Part shown: piece after piece, positions 49,107 to 59,623 of the stretch
How the letters are laid out: every line of letters begins with the position of its first letter
Numbering within the stretch: position 1 is the first letter of the stretch
From: Chytridium lagenaria
Taxonomy: Eukaryota > Chytridiomycota > Chytridiomycetes > Chytridiales > Chytridiaceae
Length of the DNA stretch: 64,000 bases
Direction: 5' to 3'
Assembly (NCBI GenBank): GCA_025449115.1
Contig: JAHLKC010000001.1
Location: 600,844-664,843 of the forward strand
Made by a program: the position numbers and the translations under genes
Notes under the pieces: generated by a model
Database searches by the model: none
The model's input: the letters and a program-made list of their open reading frames with translations, nothing else
What the model was told of the DNA's origin: nothing

Positions 49107-49286
49107 GTTCGTTATAGCGGGTTATGTCTCATTTTAGAACCCCTATCTTATCCTCTTTTCTCCCCGTCCCCTTTCTTCTCCAATCTCACACCTTCTTTTC
49201 TTTCAGGGCAACTACGTTGGTCAACCCGCGTTCTAAGTTCGTTATAGCGGGTTATGTCTCATTTTAGAACCCCTATCTTATCCTCT
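49023..49286 (+). repeat. Direct tandem duplication of about 130 bp carrying the terminal CAP exon
   Basis: The block starting CCTCTTTTCTCCCCGTCCCC recurs at 49023 and 49152. Each copy contains a pyrimidine tract, an AG acceptor, the GGCAACTACGTTGGTCAACC exon with its stop and the same 3' flank. Differences are limited to a base or two in a T/C run. Confidence 0.9.
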
Positions 49287-50560
49287 TGAGAAAAAAAGAA
49301 AACCATACCTTTTTTTCGTATTCCGACTTTTTTTTCTTTTTTCCCTTCGTATTCTTTTTGCATGGCGCTGATCATATCACGTCTCGTTCCCGCTCACTTT
49401 TTTTTGTCATCGTTTCGTATTCTTTGCGCGATATGTATTTTTGCGCGCGCTACATGCCCATTTTATTTTCTTTTATCAGTGAATTGGAACTGTCTTTCGT
49501 TTCTCGGTTTTTCCATTCTTTTTATTTGCTTGCTGCATTTGTTTGGCTCTCTATGAAGAAGTTGGGAGTCGGTTTTTTACATTTTTATTTTGCATCGTTA
49601 TGGGTGAATAAAGATATTGCTTTCGTTATCTATTTTGCGTTAAACTAGTTTAATAAGACATTTTTAAACCTACTTTTTTTCGACATTTTTAAACCTATTC
49701 TTTTCGCGGTTAAGAGAAATAGTCCTTATATCATCTTCCCTTCTGTGCCCTGTCGAAACCCACAAAGAACAATAACTTTAACTTGCTCGCTTTTATTTAA
49801 TAAGTATTCGATTCCTCTAATCCTCTTTCCCAACTCGAAAAGAAACAAAACAAACCACCAAAATAAACCCCCAAAAGAACTCTTACACCTAAAACGCGAA
49901 AACTAACAAACTTCGAAAATCTACGTTTTAAACAAAACTCCTTCAAAACAAAAAAAAACAAACATGATGAACCACCCACCCACACAAAGAAAACATCGGA
50001 ACGAAAATAACAAGGAATAACGCTTCGACGTGATCGAGCGTCTTCCAGACGAAAATGAAAACACATCAACCCCAAATGCGCATAAACCGACAGAGACCAT
50101 CACAGCGATCCTCTTCAGCGCAAATGTTGGGAACTGTAGTTATATTAATGGTGACGACAAGAAAGCTATGGGAATAAACAACTCAGCTTTAATTTACAAT
50201 GCTATAATCAGGGTTAGAATCCTTAAGTTGAGATATTTTAATGGGATCACACGGTGGGGCTTCTTAAATTATCGGTTGCAGGATTGTACACGTCTTGGGG
50301 TTCTCGCATTATAATTATTATGGATCATATTTAACTTGGATTTAGACTTGGTTTATGTTGAATGAATTTGTAATAATCATTTTTGGCATATCGTATCGTA
50401 ATTTTGTTGCTTCATTTTTGGGGGTTTTCTTTTTGTGGGTGTGAGAGTTTTTTGTTACTTTTAGTGATATCTTTTTGCCTCATAAAATTTTTGGCAGAGG
50501 AACTGAAATTCAGATTTGGTATTCTTGAGAGCCATATGTGGCATACTATAGGTAGGGTAG
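49287..50560. other. Intergenic, low-complexity
   Basis: T-rich then A-rich sequence with no supported gene. The region marks the transition to the mobile-element-rich right third of the window. Confidence 0.5.
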
Positions 50561-50579
50561 ATTTAGGGTGAAAATTTGA

Positions 50580-50715
50580 AACCATCATTTGAACTCGCGA
50601 CGTATGTCATCTCTTCAGCAGAGGAACCCTTTCCTTTAACACAGATTGTGGCACCAATTTGGAGATTGTTGCAGTTGAGTCCTTGGTTAAGGGAGATCAA
50701 AGTGTCAACCTCTAT
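50580..50715 (-). pseudogene. LysM-domain remnant (antisense to the flanking helicase)
   Basis: The minus strand reads IEVDTLISLNQGLNCNNLQI then GATICVKGKG, very close in pattern to VDGLIAINDNLDCGNLQIGA of the LysM-CAP gene's last LysM module. Only the second half of a LysM module is present and there is no start or signal peptide. The fragment ends where the helicase remnant begins on the other strand. Confidence 0.6.
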
Positions 50716-50736
50716 GCTCTCACTAGAGCTCATTGG

Positions 50737-51834
50737 AAAGATTGATGCTGGACTACGACAGGCCAAAATACAACCTGATGTCTTTTTTGGCGGGTTGTCC
50801 ATCATCCTTGTCAGAGATCTTGCGCAGCTTCCCCCTGTGATGGGTGCAGCAATTTACAACATTGGTGGGAAGCAGACTGCTCGGAAAGTACGAGGAGTGG
50901 CCGCTTATCGCGAATTTCGAAAAGCCATCCGTCTTTAACAACGTCACAGGCAAGAAAACAGAGATAGTGACGCCTTGCAAACCACTTTTACGGAGGAGAG
51001 TCAACAAAGTTTGAAAGGCTTACCCGTTGCAGTCCTTGCAGTTGTCCTTTCTATGTCCATGCTCGCATCTGTATTATAAAAAGACCAAGTAAATATATTG
51101 GGAAAGTCGACAAAATTTACAAGGGTTACCCATTGCAGTCCTTGCATTGGTACTTTCTACGTCCATGCTCGCAGCAATGCAACATGGGCAAGTCACTCAG
51201 AAGCATTCCGAATTTCGGCAAGTCACTCAGAAGCATTCCGAATTTCTTCAAACTTGCGCTCCAAACCTTATTCCAAATTTTGAAGAGGACTTTGCTGATG
51301 CAATGTACCTTTTCATGACAAATGCGGACGTGGATCGTCAAAATGTTAAGCTGAAGTTTCTCAGAAATCAAGTGGCTTGCCTCACGGCTATTAATGAACC
51401 TTTGAGCGCGAGATCTATCCAATCCGAAGACATTGGAAGTTTGGAAAACTCTGTTTACCTTTCAATTGGAGCTCGCGTTTCATTGATTGTTAACCTGGAC
51501 GGAGAAGGGACTTACCAATGGCGCTCTTGGGACAGTGCACAATATAGTCTACCTCAAACACAGTGATTGAAGACAAGGGTTATTAGTTCTGGAGATGTAT
51601 GTCTACACTGGACCTGTGTTTTCCGGTGATCCCCAAAAGTCAACGTTTGTTCCTATCGGCACTTGCCAATCCCAGACTGATAACTACAAAAATTCTCGCA
51701 CCCAGTTTTCTATTTGCCTTGCCTATGCCATGACGATTTGCAAGTCTCAAGGTCAAACTTTGGGCAAGGTTGTGGGAGAAGGAAGCTGTGTCTGGACTGT
51801 CTTTTGTGGCTCTTTCACACGTCAAGAGCTATAA
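50737..51834 (+). pseudogene. Pif1-type helicase fragment, degenerate
   Basis: Readable pieces match Pif1-like DNA helicases as found in Helitrons and host genes: PDVFFGGLSIILVRDLAQLP (about 50775; motif II region, with VRD where GDF/GDP-like residues are usual), RHRQENRDSDALQTTF (about 50945), VYLSIGARVSLIVNLD (about 51455) and FSICLAYAMTICKSQGQTLG (about 51705; the family's final TxHKSQG motif, His replaced by Cys). Walker A is absent, so the N-terminal half is missing. Frame breaks and stops occur at about 50938, 51060, 51290 and 51560. Between 51010 and 51245 two short direct duplications interrupt the domain. It cannot encode an active helicase. Confidence 0.65.
51010..51246 (+). repeat. 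Two short direct duplications inside the helicase remnant
   Basis: A block of about 58 bp (core TTGCAGTCCTTGCA, then TTTCTA, then GTCCATGCTCGCA) occurs at about 1025 and 1130 past 50000, i.e. near 51022 and 51126. Just downstream, GGCAAGTCACTCAGAAGCAT plus CCGAATTTC is repeated head to tail at about 51186 and 51217, a 31-bp period. Confidence 0.8.
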
Positions 51835-52689
51835 GGACCTTGCGGTGATCCCCACAGCTTTCAGTCGGTACTTGAAGATAACAGCGAATGTGAACGGAGT
51901 GGGAGGAAAGAAGGATGGACAGAATGTCAGTTTTGGATGATCCCCGTTCTCATTACTTACCCAATTGAAATCATTGTAATATAAATAATTGTTAAGAAAA
52001 TAAATTGTAATATAAATAATCATTAAGGAAATAAGATGAACACTGAATATTAAGACAATGCGGAATGGACCGAAAATTAATCTAATATCTAATTGCATTA
52101 TACCCATTTTTTAAGGCAAGGTTTAAGGCTACATTTTTACTATCTTTATTATTCAGCACTTGCAACAATGTTTTCACTCAAACTTTAGCAAAGAAAAAAG
52201 CTCAACACAAATTAAACAAAGTAAACATCCGCATTTTTAAACCCTTTATCCCCACTTGCTTTCCCAAACCACGACAGAACAAGTTTCTCCTGCTCCGATA
52301 CGGCAAACTCCCTTTCTGCCCACTTTTGGATTAACAATCTAGGCAAAATTCTATTCTCCAAGGTTGCTTTCCGGATTTTCCCTGCAATGTCAATTGCCCG
52401 TCTTCGCCGCCTTTGTGCAATATTATAGGCCCGTCTTTGCCGCCTGTCTATAACTCTGTCTGCCTCTTACTCACCCCTCCCCTTTATCTCTCCCTCTTCC
52501 TCACCCTCATCCATCTCCACATCACTCTCCTCTACCCCCCCTTCCTTAACATCTAACTCAATGCTACCATTGCATTCCGCAATATCTGTATCCTCTATCC
52601 CCCTTTGTTAACATCTAACTCGATGCTTACATTGCATTCCTCATCATCTATTATCACCAACTTGTAAACCTCTTCCTCGCGCCTCAGTG

Positions 52690-52865
52690 CCACTCCTTGC
52701 ACGTCTTCATTACGACGCTACTCCTCTTTCTCGCGCCATGGTACCTCTTGACGCCTATCCTCTTTCTCGCGCTGTGCTGCCTCTTGACGCCTCTTGTCTT
52801 CCTGGCGCAGTGCCGCCTCTTAACGCCTCTCCTCTCTCTCGCACTGACAACCCAAAAAAACGCGA
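52690..52865 (-). repeat. Arg/Lys-rich coding-like repeat
   Basis: About four copies of a unit of roughly 36 bp (plus strand GCCTCTTGACGCCTCTCCTC with variants) read on the minus strand as ARKRxGVKRxHxARK. The surrounding 52200-53500 has broken minus-strand frames such as ITGNRRGHLYPDVFKEWEKI and looks like an old element I cannot name. Confidence 0.5.
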
Positions 52866-53772
52866 CAAAGTACACTGGGGGTTTTCTACCATACTACCCG
52901 CCAAATGGGGTGACAATTTTAATAAGTGTTGGAACCTTCCTCCTCCACACAACTACAACAAGAACCTGATGCCAACCTTACTAGCTTCTCTTCCTCATCT
53001 ATATCACACACTGCAACTATAATTTCCTTTTCCTTGTGGCTAATAGTTTAGAAGGATCTCACAAGTTATTTACATTTAATCTCATTACCTCAACATTCCA
53101 GCAATTGGAATGAATCTCTGTGGGGAAAATATTATGTGGTGCTGTCTGAATATAACATGCGGGCCTATCCAAATATTTTCATAAGGGGCTATGATAAAGG
53201 CTTTTTGAACATTCCCCCCTCCCCAAAAAAGGGTAGACCTACTCCAAATCACTTTGGTCACTGCCTCTCCCTCCTCCAAAAGACTTCTTCCCTAAAAATG
53301 TCCACTGTGACTCTTCCCCATTGAAATGTGATATTATTGAACCATTTCCGCGGGATATCTTCTCCCACTCTTTAAAGACATCCGGATATAAATGTCCCCT
53401 CCTGTTTCCAGTTATTCTTGGCAGATTCCAACCTCTCAACACGATGTTCTCTTGTCGTAAACAGAGGTAGCTAGCTACTGGAGTCAAAACAGTTGACGTA
53501 TATTACCAATGTACTCATTTTGGATCCAACATGGCTGGGTACAGTAAACACGGCCGTAACCGGTCTGTGAGAATCTGACGAAAATTGCCGCTTAAAATAA
53601 CGGTTTTTCCCTTAATACTTAATCTTTTGCTCCTAAATCTCGAGGGTTCCTAAGAACAATTTGGTCGCAACTGCGCATTGTTACTAAGAGACAAACACAA
53701 AGCATAATCGGCCAGCCGTAACCGGTCTGTCAGAACACAAACCAAAATACGGCCAAGTCCGGCGTGCCAGTC

Positions 53773-54392
53773 GTATATTGTTATTATTATTAATATTTTT
53801 ATTAATATTATCATTATTTATTATATTGTTATTATTTTAATATTAATAATTATATTATTAATTATATTAAATTAATTATATTATTATTCTATTTTTTTTA
53901 ATTAATATTATTATTATTAATATTGTTAATTATATTATTATAATAATAAATATTATTAATATTATTGTTAATTATATATTTTATTATAATTATAATATTA
54001 TAATATTATTATGTAATATGTTAATATATAAATATTAATAATATTATTAATTAAATATTAGTTAATATTAATAATAAATTAATATAATAATATTAATATT
54101 AATACCTAATATGGTATGTAGGTCACATGTCTATTAATATAATAATATTAAATATTAATACCTAATAATAATATTAATTAAATATTATTTATTAATTATA
54201 TTAATTAAATATTAATAGTATTTAAATACCTAATATGGTATGTAGGTCACACATCTATTAAATATACATATATTTAAATTAATATTAATCAAATGGGAAT
54301 CAGGGCTAGGGTCACACATTAATATTTATTAATATTATTATTATTATATATTATTTTTTATATATTGATATTATTATATATGTATATGAATC
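53773..54392. repeat. Extreme AT tract
   Basis: About 600 bp made almost entirely of TTATTA/TTAATA/TATTAT runs. Embedded are two copies of ACCTAATATGGTATGTAGGT followed by CACA and TCTATTAA, at about 54105 and 54229 (roughly 126 bp apart), and a related GGGTCACACATTAAT near 54310. Confidence 0.85.
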
Positions 54393-54512
54393 CCGTCACG
54401 CGCGGGCACCGCGTGGTGCCCGACCCAGCGCTCCGGCGGTCCCCTACCCCCGACGGAGCAGCGACCCCTACCTCCCTGTGACCCAGCGCTCCGGCGGTCC
54501 CCCCCTCCCTTC
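54393..54512. repeat. GC-rich block with duplicated segment
   Basis: Abruptly GC-rich. GACCCAGCGCTCCGGCGGTC plus CCC occurs twice (about 54422 and 54480), and CGCGGGCACCGCGTGGTGCC forms an imperfect hairpin. It marks a sharp composition boundary with the AT tract. Confidence 0.75.
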
Positions 54513-55079
54513 TTTATTAATGCTGTGAATGTACATGGGTAGAGATGAAGCGATGAATAAACTTAAGAAAGGACTGAAATGGAGATGCTGGGTTTGGTGG
54601 TGGAAGTAAATTGGGCTAACTCTTCAGTCTGCCCTCGAGCCAATAATGTGAAGGTGCCATTTTTGATGAAGAAATGGCTTTGCGAGACGAGAGTTTGTGT
54701 ATGTATGGAGGTGTGATAGGGATTGTGGAGAGGTACAACATACTTAGGTTAGGGAAAAATTTTGCACAAAATCACCAAAGTGCCAAAATCGAAAACTAAC
54801 CATCATCAAAGATCCAACCATATCCGACGGTTGCCGAACCAGAGCTTGCCGAAACAATGCCTTAGAGCCCTCCAGTTCCAGCATCTGAGAAAGAGAGCTG
54901 GAGCAATCTCGATAGTCTAGGTTAGTCTGTCCTATTGTCTACAAAAAGGTGTGAAGTGGACACAAAGCCAACTGGACAACGCCACTACTGAGTTCGTCGT
55001 TTTCAATCCGCTGCGACGCAAAGCCCCGGATCACCCTGCGGACACGCTGGAAGATTAACGACTATACTACTAAGCAGGA

Positions 55080-56750
55080 GGACTCGGATTACCTGGTATG
55101 ACAACAGATCACGCAGCTCATCAGAAACTGGAATCACTTACCCAATCTGAATTCGCAACCTGCGGCAACCCTACCAAAAGCTGTTAAGACCCCCAAAGCA
55201 CCTCTTACCACCAGCCGATCCTCATCCCCTACCCTCCTTACCTCTTTAAACCATCCCCATCGCTTCCCATACCCATCCTGCCCTATCGCCTCATCCATAG
55301 ACCTCGAACCCCCGCTCACTGATACCAACCTCACCGACACATCAACACTTACCGGACCTCTTATCACTAACGATCTGGACCCTTCCCCTACTACTAACCC
55401 ATCCCCCGTCGAAGGGACTTCTACTTTTTTGCAAACAGATTTGCTCAATTCTCTATAGGTCACGTGACCAAACACCCACCGACAACACAAGTATTGCCAA
55501 TCTGTCAACATCGACTATGAGAAATCTTCCCCCGGCACCCACCTGTCCACCATGATCCCATCCCTTCTCGCCCATCTTAGAGGAGAGATCTCTCGACTCC
55601 ATGAGAAGATGGCCGAAATGATGCAGACCATGGCTGGGACTTAGTGAGGATAACCGGAGACTTGGCACGTTTGGAATCTAAAGATGAGGAAATCAGTCGC
55701 CTTCTACTCCTTATCGCACCTCATCCAAAAGCGACGGCCACCTCTACACATCTTCTCTCTCTCCACCTCCTATGCAGCAAGTCCAGCAATTACAGCAACC
55801 CCAGCGGCCATCATGGATGAAGAGGAAGGCGAGATTCAAGAACCGCCCTTACACCCATCTTACGCAAATGAAGGCCGACATCATTAAAGCTGTCTCCACC
55901 GAACTTACCAACGTCATGAAGGAAATGATCACTACTCGCATGCCGACCCCAGCTGAATCTCGACGGCCTCTCCCAAAACATTCTCTGAAAACTTCGACGT
56001 TAACCGACCCCGACCCCAGCTGGACCCCCCAGTTTTGCGGCTGCTGTACGTCAAATCACCCGCGAGAAGCCTCCTCCGACCACGCTGCAAGAGTCGTTTT
56101 CCGCAGCTCGTATCCCGTAGCTTGATTACCGGCATCACGAACGTATACATGAAAGGCAGTGTGCCCTCCGGTGTTATGTGGCCTCAACGATTTGTGATCA
56201 TCCGCGAAGCTTTATCGTCCTTAGGCATCAAGAAGGCATCGTCGATATGAGCTTCATTGGAAAGTCAGTTATACATCTGTTCTGTGACGATGCCCACGTT
56301 ACCAACATTACGAAACGCCTCCAAGATGCCGGCCATCTTCTCGTTAATTTCGACCCTCTTGAAGTTCCGGATCTTGTAGTCGCAAGCACCAAAACTAAAA
56401 CTGAACGAGAAAAGGAAGGAAGAGAGAACTTCGTTAAACGACTTGGGGCCATGTATAATAGAGGGGGTTTCCAGCTTAAACAGGCGTGCTTACATGGTGT
56501 CCCGGAAGACCTTGCTACTGCTATTCGACATCATGCCGCCACATATGCCGTCTCAAATGTTTTTCGACCCCCACCTCCTCATGAAGAACACCGCCCCATC
56601 GCCCAACCTAAAACCATACTCAAACGCCCCTCACAAAGCTTGCCAGCACAGAGTACCACCCTCGCCAATCGTTTCCGCAGCCTTGAAAACATGGAGGATG
56701 AGAATTTGCACACCGTTGATGCCGACGTTAACATGGATGTTAATGTCTGA
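55080..56750 (+). CDS. LINE ORF1 (Gag-like), frame-broken
   Basis: Pro/Ser/Thr-rich N-terminal part (55130-55460), Gln/Pro-rich middle (PPMQQVQQLQQPQRPSW, about 55765), then a better conserved C-terminal frame: YMKGSVPSGVMWPQRFVIIR, FIGKSVIHLFCDDAHVTNIT, NFVKRLGAMYNRGGFQLKQA. The position directly before an endonuclease/RT ORF and the general layout fit an ORF1 nucleic-acid-binding protein. No zinc knuckle is visible. Breaks near 55460, 55640, 56030 and 56245. The stop overlaps the ORF2 start. Confidence 0.6.
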
Positions 56751-57094
56751 AGACGGCGACGTTCATATTTTACGACTTGGCTTCTTGAATGCCCAAGGGC
56801 TTAGCGGTAAAGCCGAATTGATCACTAATACTTGCATAGATTTGGACATTGACCTCATTGCTGTTACTGAAACGTGGCTTGCGCCAACGGATGGAGTTCC
56901 TATGAGACGGGTTATCGCCAACAGCACCGCACCAGCACGAAAACGCCAAGCCGACGGCACAGCTACAGGCCGTAGGGGCCAGCGGGGCGTCTTAATGGTG
57001 GGACCTGGTGATAGGGAAGTTGGGACCGAGGTGCTGGGGATTGATTCTGAGGGGAGGTGGTTATCTATCAAGGTGGGAGCACTCGTCATAGTAG
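56743..57094 (+). CDS. LINE ORF2, N-terminal half of the endonuclease domain (interrupted)
   Basis: ORF2 of a non-LTR retrotransposon. The ATG overlaps the ORF1 stop (ATGTCTGA). LRLGFLNAQGLSGKAELI and DIDLIAVTETWLAPTDG are typical of the APE-like endonuclease/exonuclease/phosphatase domain (the Asn and Glu metal-site motifs). The frame runs to SIKVGALVIVV and is then cut by the left LTR of the copia element; the domain resumes at 62705. Confidence 0.8.
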
Positions 57095-57315
57095 TGTTTG
57101 GGACAATAATCACCAGGCGAGAGTGTGTCGTCGAGAAAAGATGAGAACGCGGTGGGACAAACTTTTGTGGGATTAAATGGAGGGCGATGTTGCACAGGTT
57201 CCTCATCTTGTTTATTCAATTTGAACAGGTGAGGATGGGGAGAGAGTGATGCGATGATGAGGGGAAATTTAAGCATGTATATGGTTTAATACATCTTGTT
57301 TATTCAATTTGAACA
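57095..57315 (+). repeat. Left LTR of the copia element
   Basis: Starts TGTTTGGGACAATAATCACC and ends TTCAATTTGAACA. CATCTTGTTTATTCAATTTG plus AACAG occurs twice within it (57204 and 57292). No primer-binding site matching a usual tRNA 3' end (TGG...) follows; the next bases are GATTAAGAGTCTGAAGCTCC. Confidence 0.92.
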
Positions 57316-57473
57316 GATTAAGAGTCTGAAGCTCCAGCGGTCGAGCTACGTTGACAGGAATCTAATCGTCGCGTTCGTCATCGAGAAACGCACAGGAGAA
57401 GACGAACCAAGCAGGAGTTCGGACAAGAAAGGACGAAAGGAAACGAGAGAGACATCACGACAGTAAGGCGAGG

Positions 57474-59623
57474 ATGTCTAAGGCGATAGGAAAGATGGGT
57501 GTTCTCCCGAGAACCCCCACGAACGAGGAGTTCTTGGAATGGAAGGACTCGATCTTGCAAGCTCTCAGCTTGATTGCCGTGCCGAAGGGATACTATCGCA
57601 TTGACCAGATCTCGGATCAGCTCCTCAACGCAATCGCCATGCCTGTTCAAGCGGAGTTCATGACGACTGTTACGGCTCCTAACGTGGAAGGATTTAGGAA
57701 AGAGATGCAGGCTTGGAAACATGTGGAGGGATTGATCAAAGGAGCGATTAGAGAAAGGTTGGGGAACAAGACGATGATTGATTTGGCTACGAAAAGTGGG
57801 ACGCACATGAGGGATGGCTCCTGCTCTTGACCGACATCGACTTCGAGAAGGACAGCGCCATTGAAGCGTTGAACGCTCAAGTCGAGACATTCGCACAGGG
57901 AATTCGAGAGGCGGATCTCGCGTATGCGAACCGCCTGCAGGATTTGATTCATAAGCTCCGAGTACTCGAATACCCCGATGCGTCTCAGGCTGTTTTGGTC
58001 ACTCAGTTTGATGAAAAGATTGCCAAGAAGTTCATCGGCGGTCTTCGTGAGGACAGAAAGGTGGCCTTATACGGAGCGTTCGACAGCAAAAATCTCCTTA
58101 ACGACTTCACGGGCATGAGGACGTATTTGAAGAAATTCGGTAAAGTCATCGCCAAAGGAAAAGTTCAACGAAGGGAGAGAGAGGAGAGCGAGCGTGACAG
58201 GGCCCTTATCGCTCGAGTCTCCGGGGCAGAGAAGGATTTGAGAAAGCAGCCGTGGAAGAAGTCCGGGGGAAAACAACACGAGTCGGTGGACAACAAGAAG
58301 CTCTACGTTGGCAACCTACCCTACACCATGACGAGCGAGGGATTGCAGAAGGAGTTTGCTGTTTATGGCAACGTCGTCGATGCCTTCGTCGTCCCATCAC
58401 ACGAGGACGGGATAGCGAATAGAGGATTTGGGTTCGTCGAGTTCTCGAAGGAGGGTGAGGCTCAGGCAGCAATCAAGGGATGTGAGAGCAAAGTAATTGG
58501 TGGGAGACCTGTGTTTGCCAACGTCGCCAAGCCTAAACCTGGGGGAGGAAAGGGAAAAGAGGCCGAGCAAGTCAAGAAGGTAGTTGAAGAGGACGGGAGC
58601 GATGGGAAGGATGGGTCGGAGTCGTCGGACGACTATGAAGCTCTTCCAAAGGGCTTTGTCATGAAAGCTAGGGAGATGGGACCAGAGGATGTCTCTGAAG
58701 AATGCCTGTGGTCATCCTCGGATGACGATGAAGAAGAGATAATAGATTTCTTCTCCTCCTACCCTTCGCATGATTTCAAAGTTAACGGAAACGACGATGG
58801 ACACATGGCTCTGTCTTGTCGAAAACATGTTGAGGTTACCGACCCAGAGAAGTATTCCTCAATCTTTTGGGGATGGGTAGACTCTGGATGCACATCTCAT
58901 ATGACGCCTGACGACTCACTTCTATCTGACCGGGTAGTCACAGACGTGCGCAAAAGGTTCACGACTGCAAACGGGCATCAGATAGCCAGCACTGGGGTAC
59001 AAGGAAACTACGAAGGTATCAGTGAGGGTGCAGACGTCCCATTCGAAGTGAAGGGGATAAGTCACGTACCAGAAGCGGACAGCACCTTGCTGTCCGTATC
59101 GCAATTCGTGGACGAAGGATACGATGTTTGGTTTTGCAGGAAGACGAAGACGGTGAACATAGGCATTCTGTGCGAGAACGATCACGTCGTAGCGGCGAGA
59201 GGAAACCGGATAAACGGAATGTTTAGGCTCGCGCTGATGAAGCCGTCGGGGATGGCCATGTTAGGAAAGGGTCTTCCTTTGACGAAAGACGCTGATCTAT
59301 GGCACAGGAGATATATGCACGTGGGCTTCAAAAGCCTGAAAAGGACCATGGGGGCGGTACATGGCCTAAGGGTATCTGGGACGTTTCCAAAGGAACCTTT
59401 CTGCAAACCCTGCATAAAAGGCAAGATGCATATCCAGCCTTTTCCGTCAGCAGACAGCAAATGCGAAAAGATTTTGGGCGTTGTTTCTCTGGACCTGCTT
59501 GTGATGTCAAAGAAAATGATGTCGTTGGGAGGATCACGATACTTTATTGGTCTTTCCGTGCGGAAAACAGGTTTGAAATTTGGATACGCGGTCGCTTCAA
59601 AGAAGGGGTCGCGTCACACCTAA
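57474..59623 (+). CDS. Copia Gag-RRM-protease-integrase (N-terminal part)
   Basis: The first frame (57474-57830) is Gag N-terminus: MSKAIGKMGVLPRTPTNEEF, LEWKDSILQALSLIA. A one-base shift leads into a 598-codon frame. There, residues 1-110 finish Gag (LEYPDASQAVLVTQFDEKIA, FIGGLREDRKVALYGAFD). Residues about 157-238 form an RRM: RNP2 LYVGNLPY, RNP1 RGFGFVEF, ending VFANVAKPKP. An acidic Ser-rich linker follows. The aspartic protease site is WVDSGCTSHMTPD (58876-58914). The pre-integrase zinc motif is LWHRRYMHVGFKSLKR with FCKPCIKGKM. Integrase begins GVVSLDLLV (first catalytic Asp) and the frame ends at GSRHT, where another shift continues the domain. No CCHC zinc knuckle is present anywhere between Gag and protease. 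Confidence 0.9.
58295..58541 (+). other. RNA recognition motif (RRM) within copia Gag-Pol
   Basis: About 82 codons with the full beta-alpha-beta-beta-alpha-beta pattern: KLYVGNLPYTMTSEGLQKEF (RNP2 plus helix 1), VYGNVVDAFVVPSHEDG, NRGFGFVEFSKEGEAQAAIK (RNP1 plus helix 2), GGRPVFANVAK. Aromatic RNA-contact positions are Tyr in RNP2 and two Phe in RNP1, all present. The motif is uninterrupted and in frame with Gag upstream and protease downstream. Confidence 0.92.

Noticed and set aside
53773..54392. AT tract as a centromere or replication origin
   Set aside because: Only base composition supports it; no consensus elements or experimental signal can be seen.
54393..54512. GC-rich block as rRNA or tRNA sequence
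   Set aside because: No tRNA cloverleaf or recognisable conserved rRNA segment is visible; it is a short duplicated GC-rich piece.
57827..57830. Programmed -1 frameshift between the first Gag frame and the 598-codon frame
   Set aside because: The break falls inside Gag, not between Gag and Pol, no slippery heptamer is evident, and similar breaks occur in host genes; an indel error is simpler.
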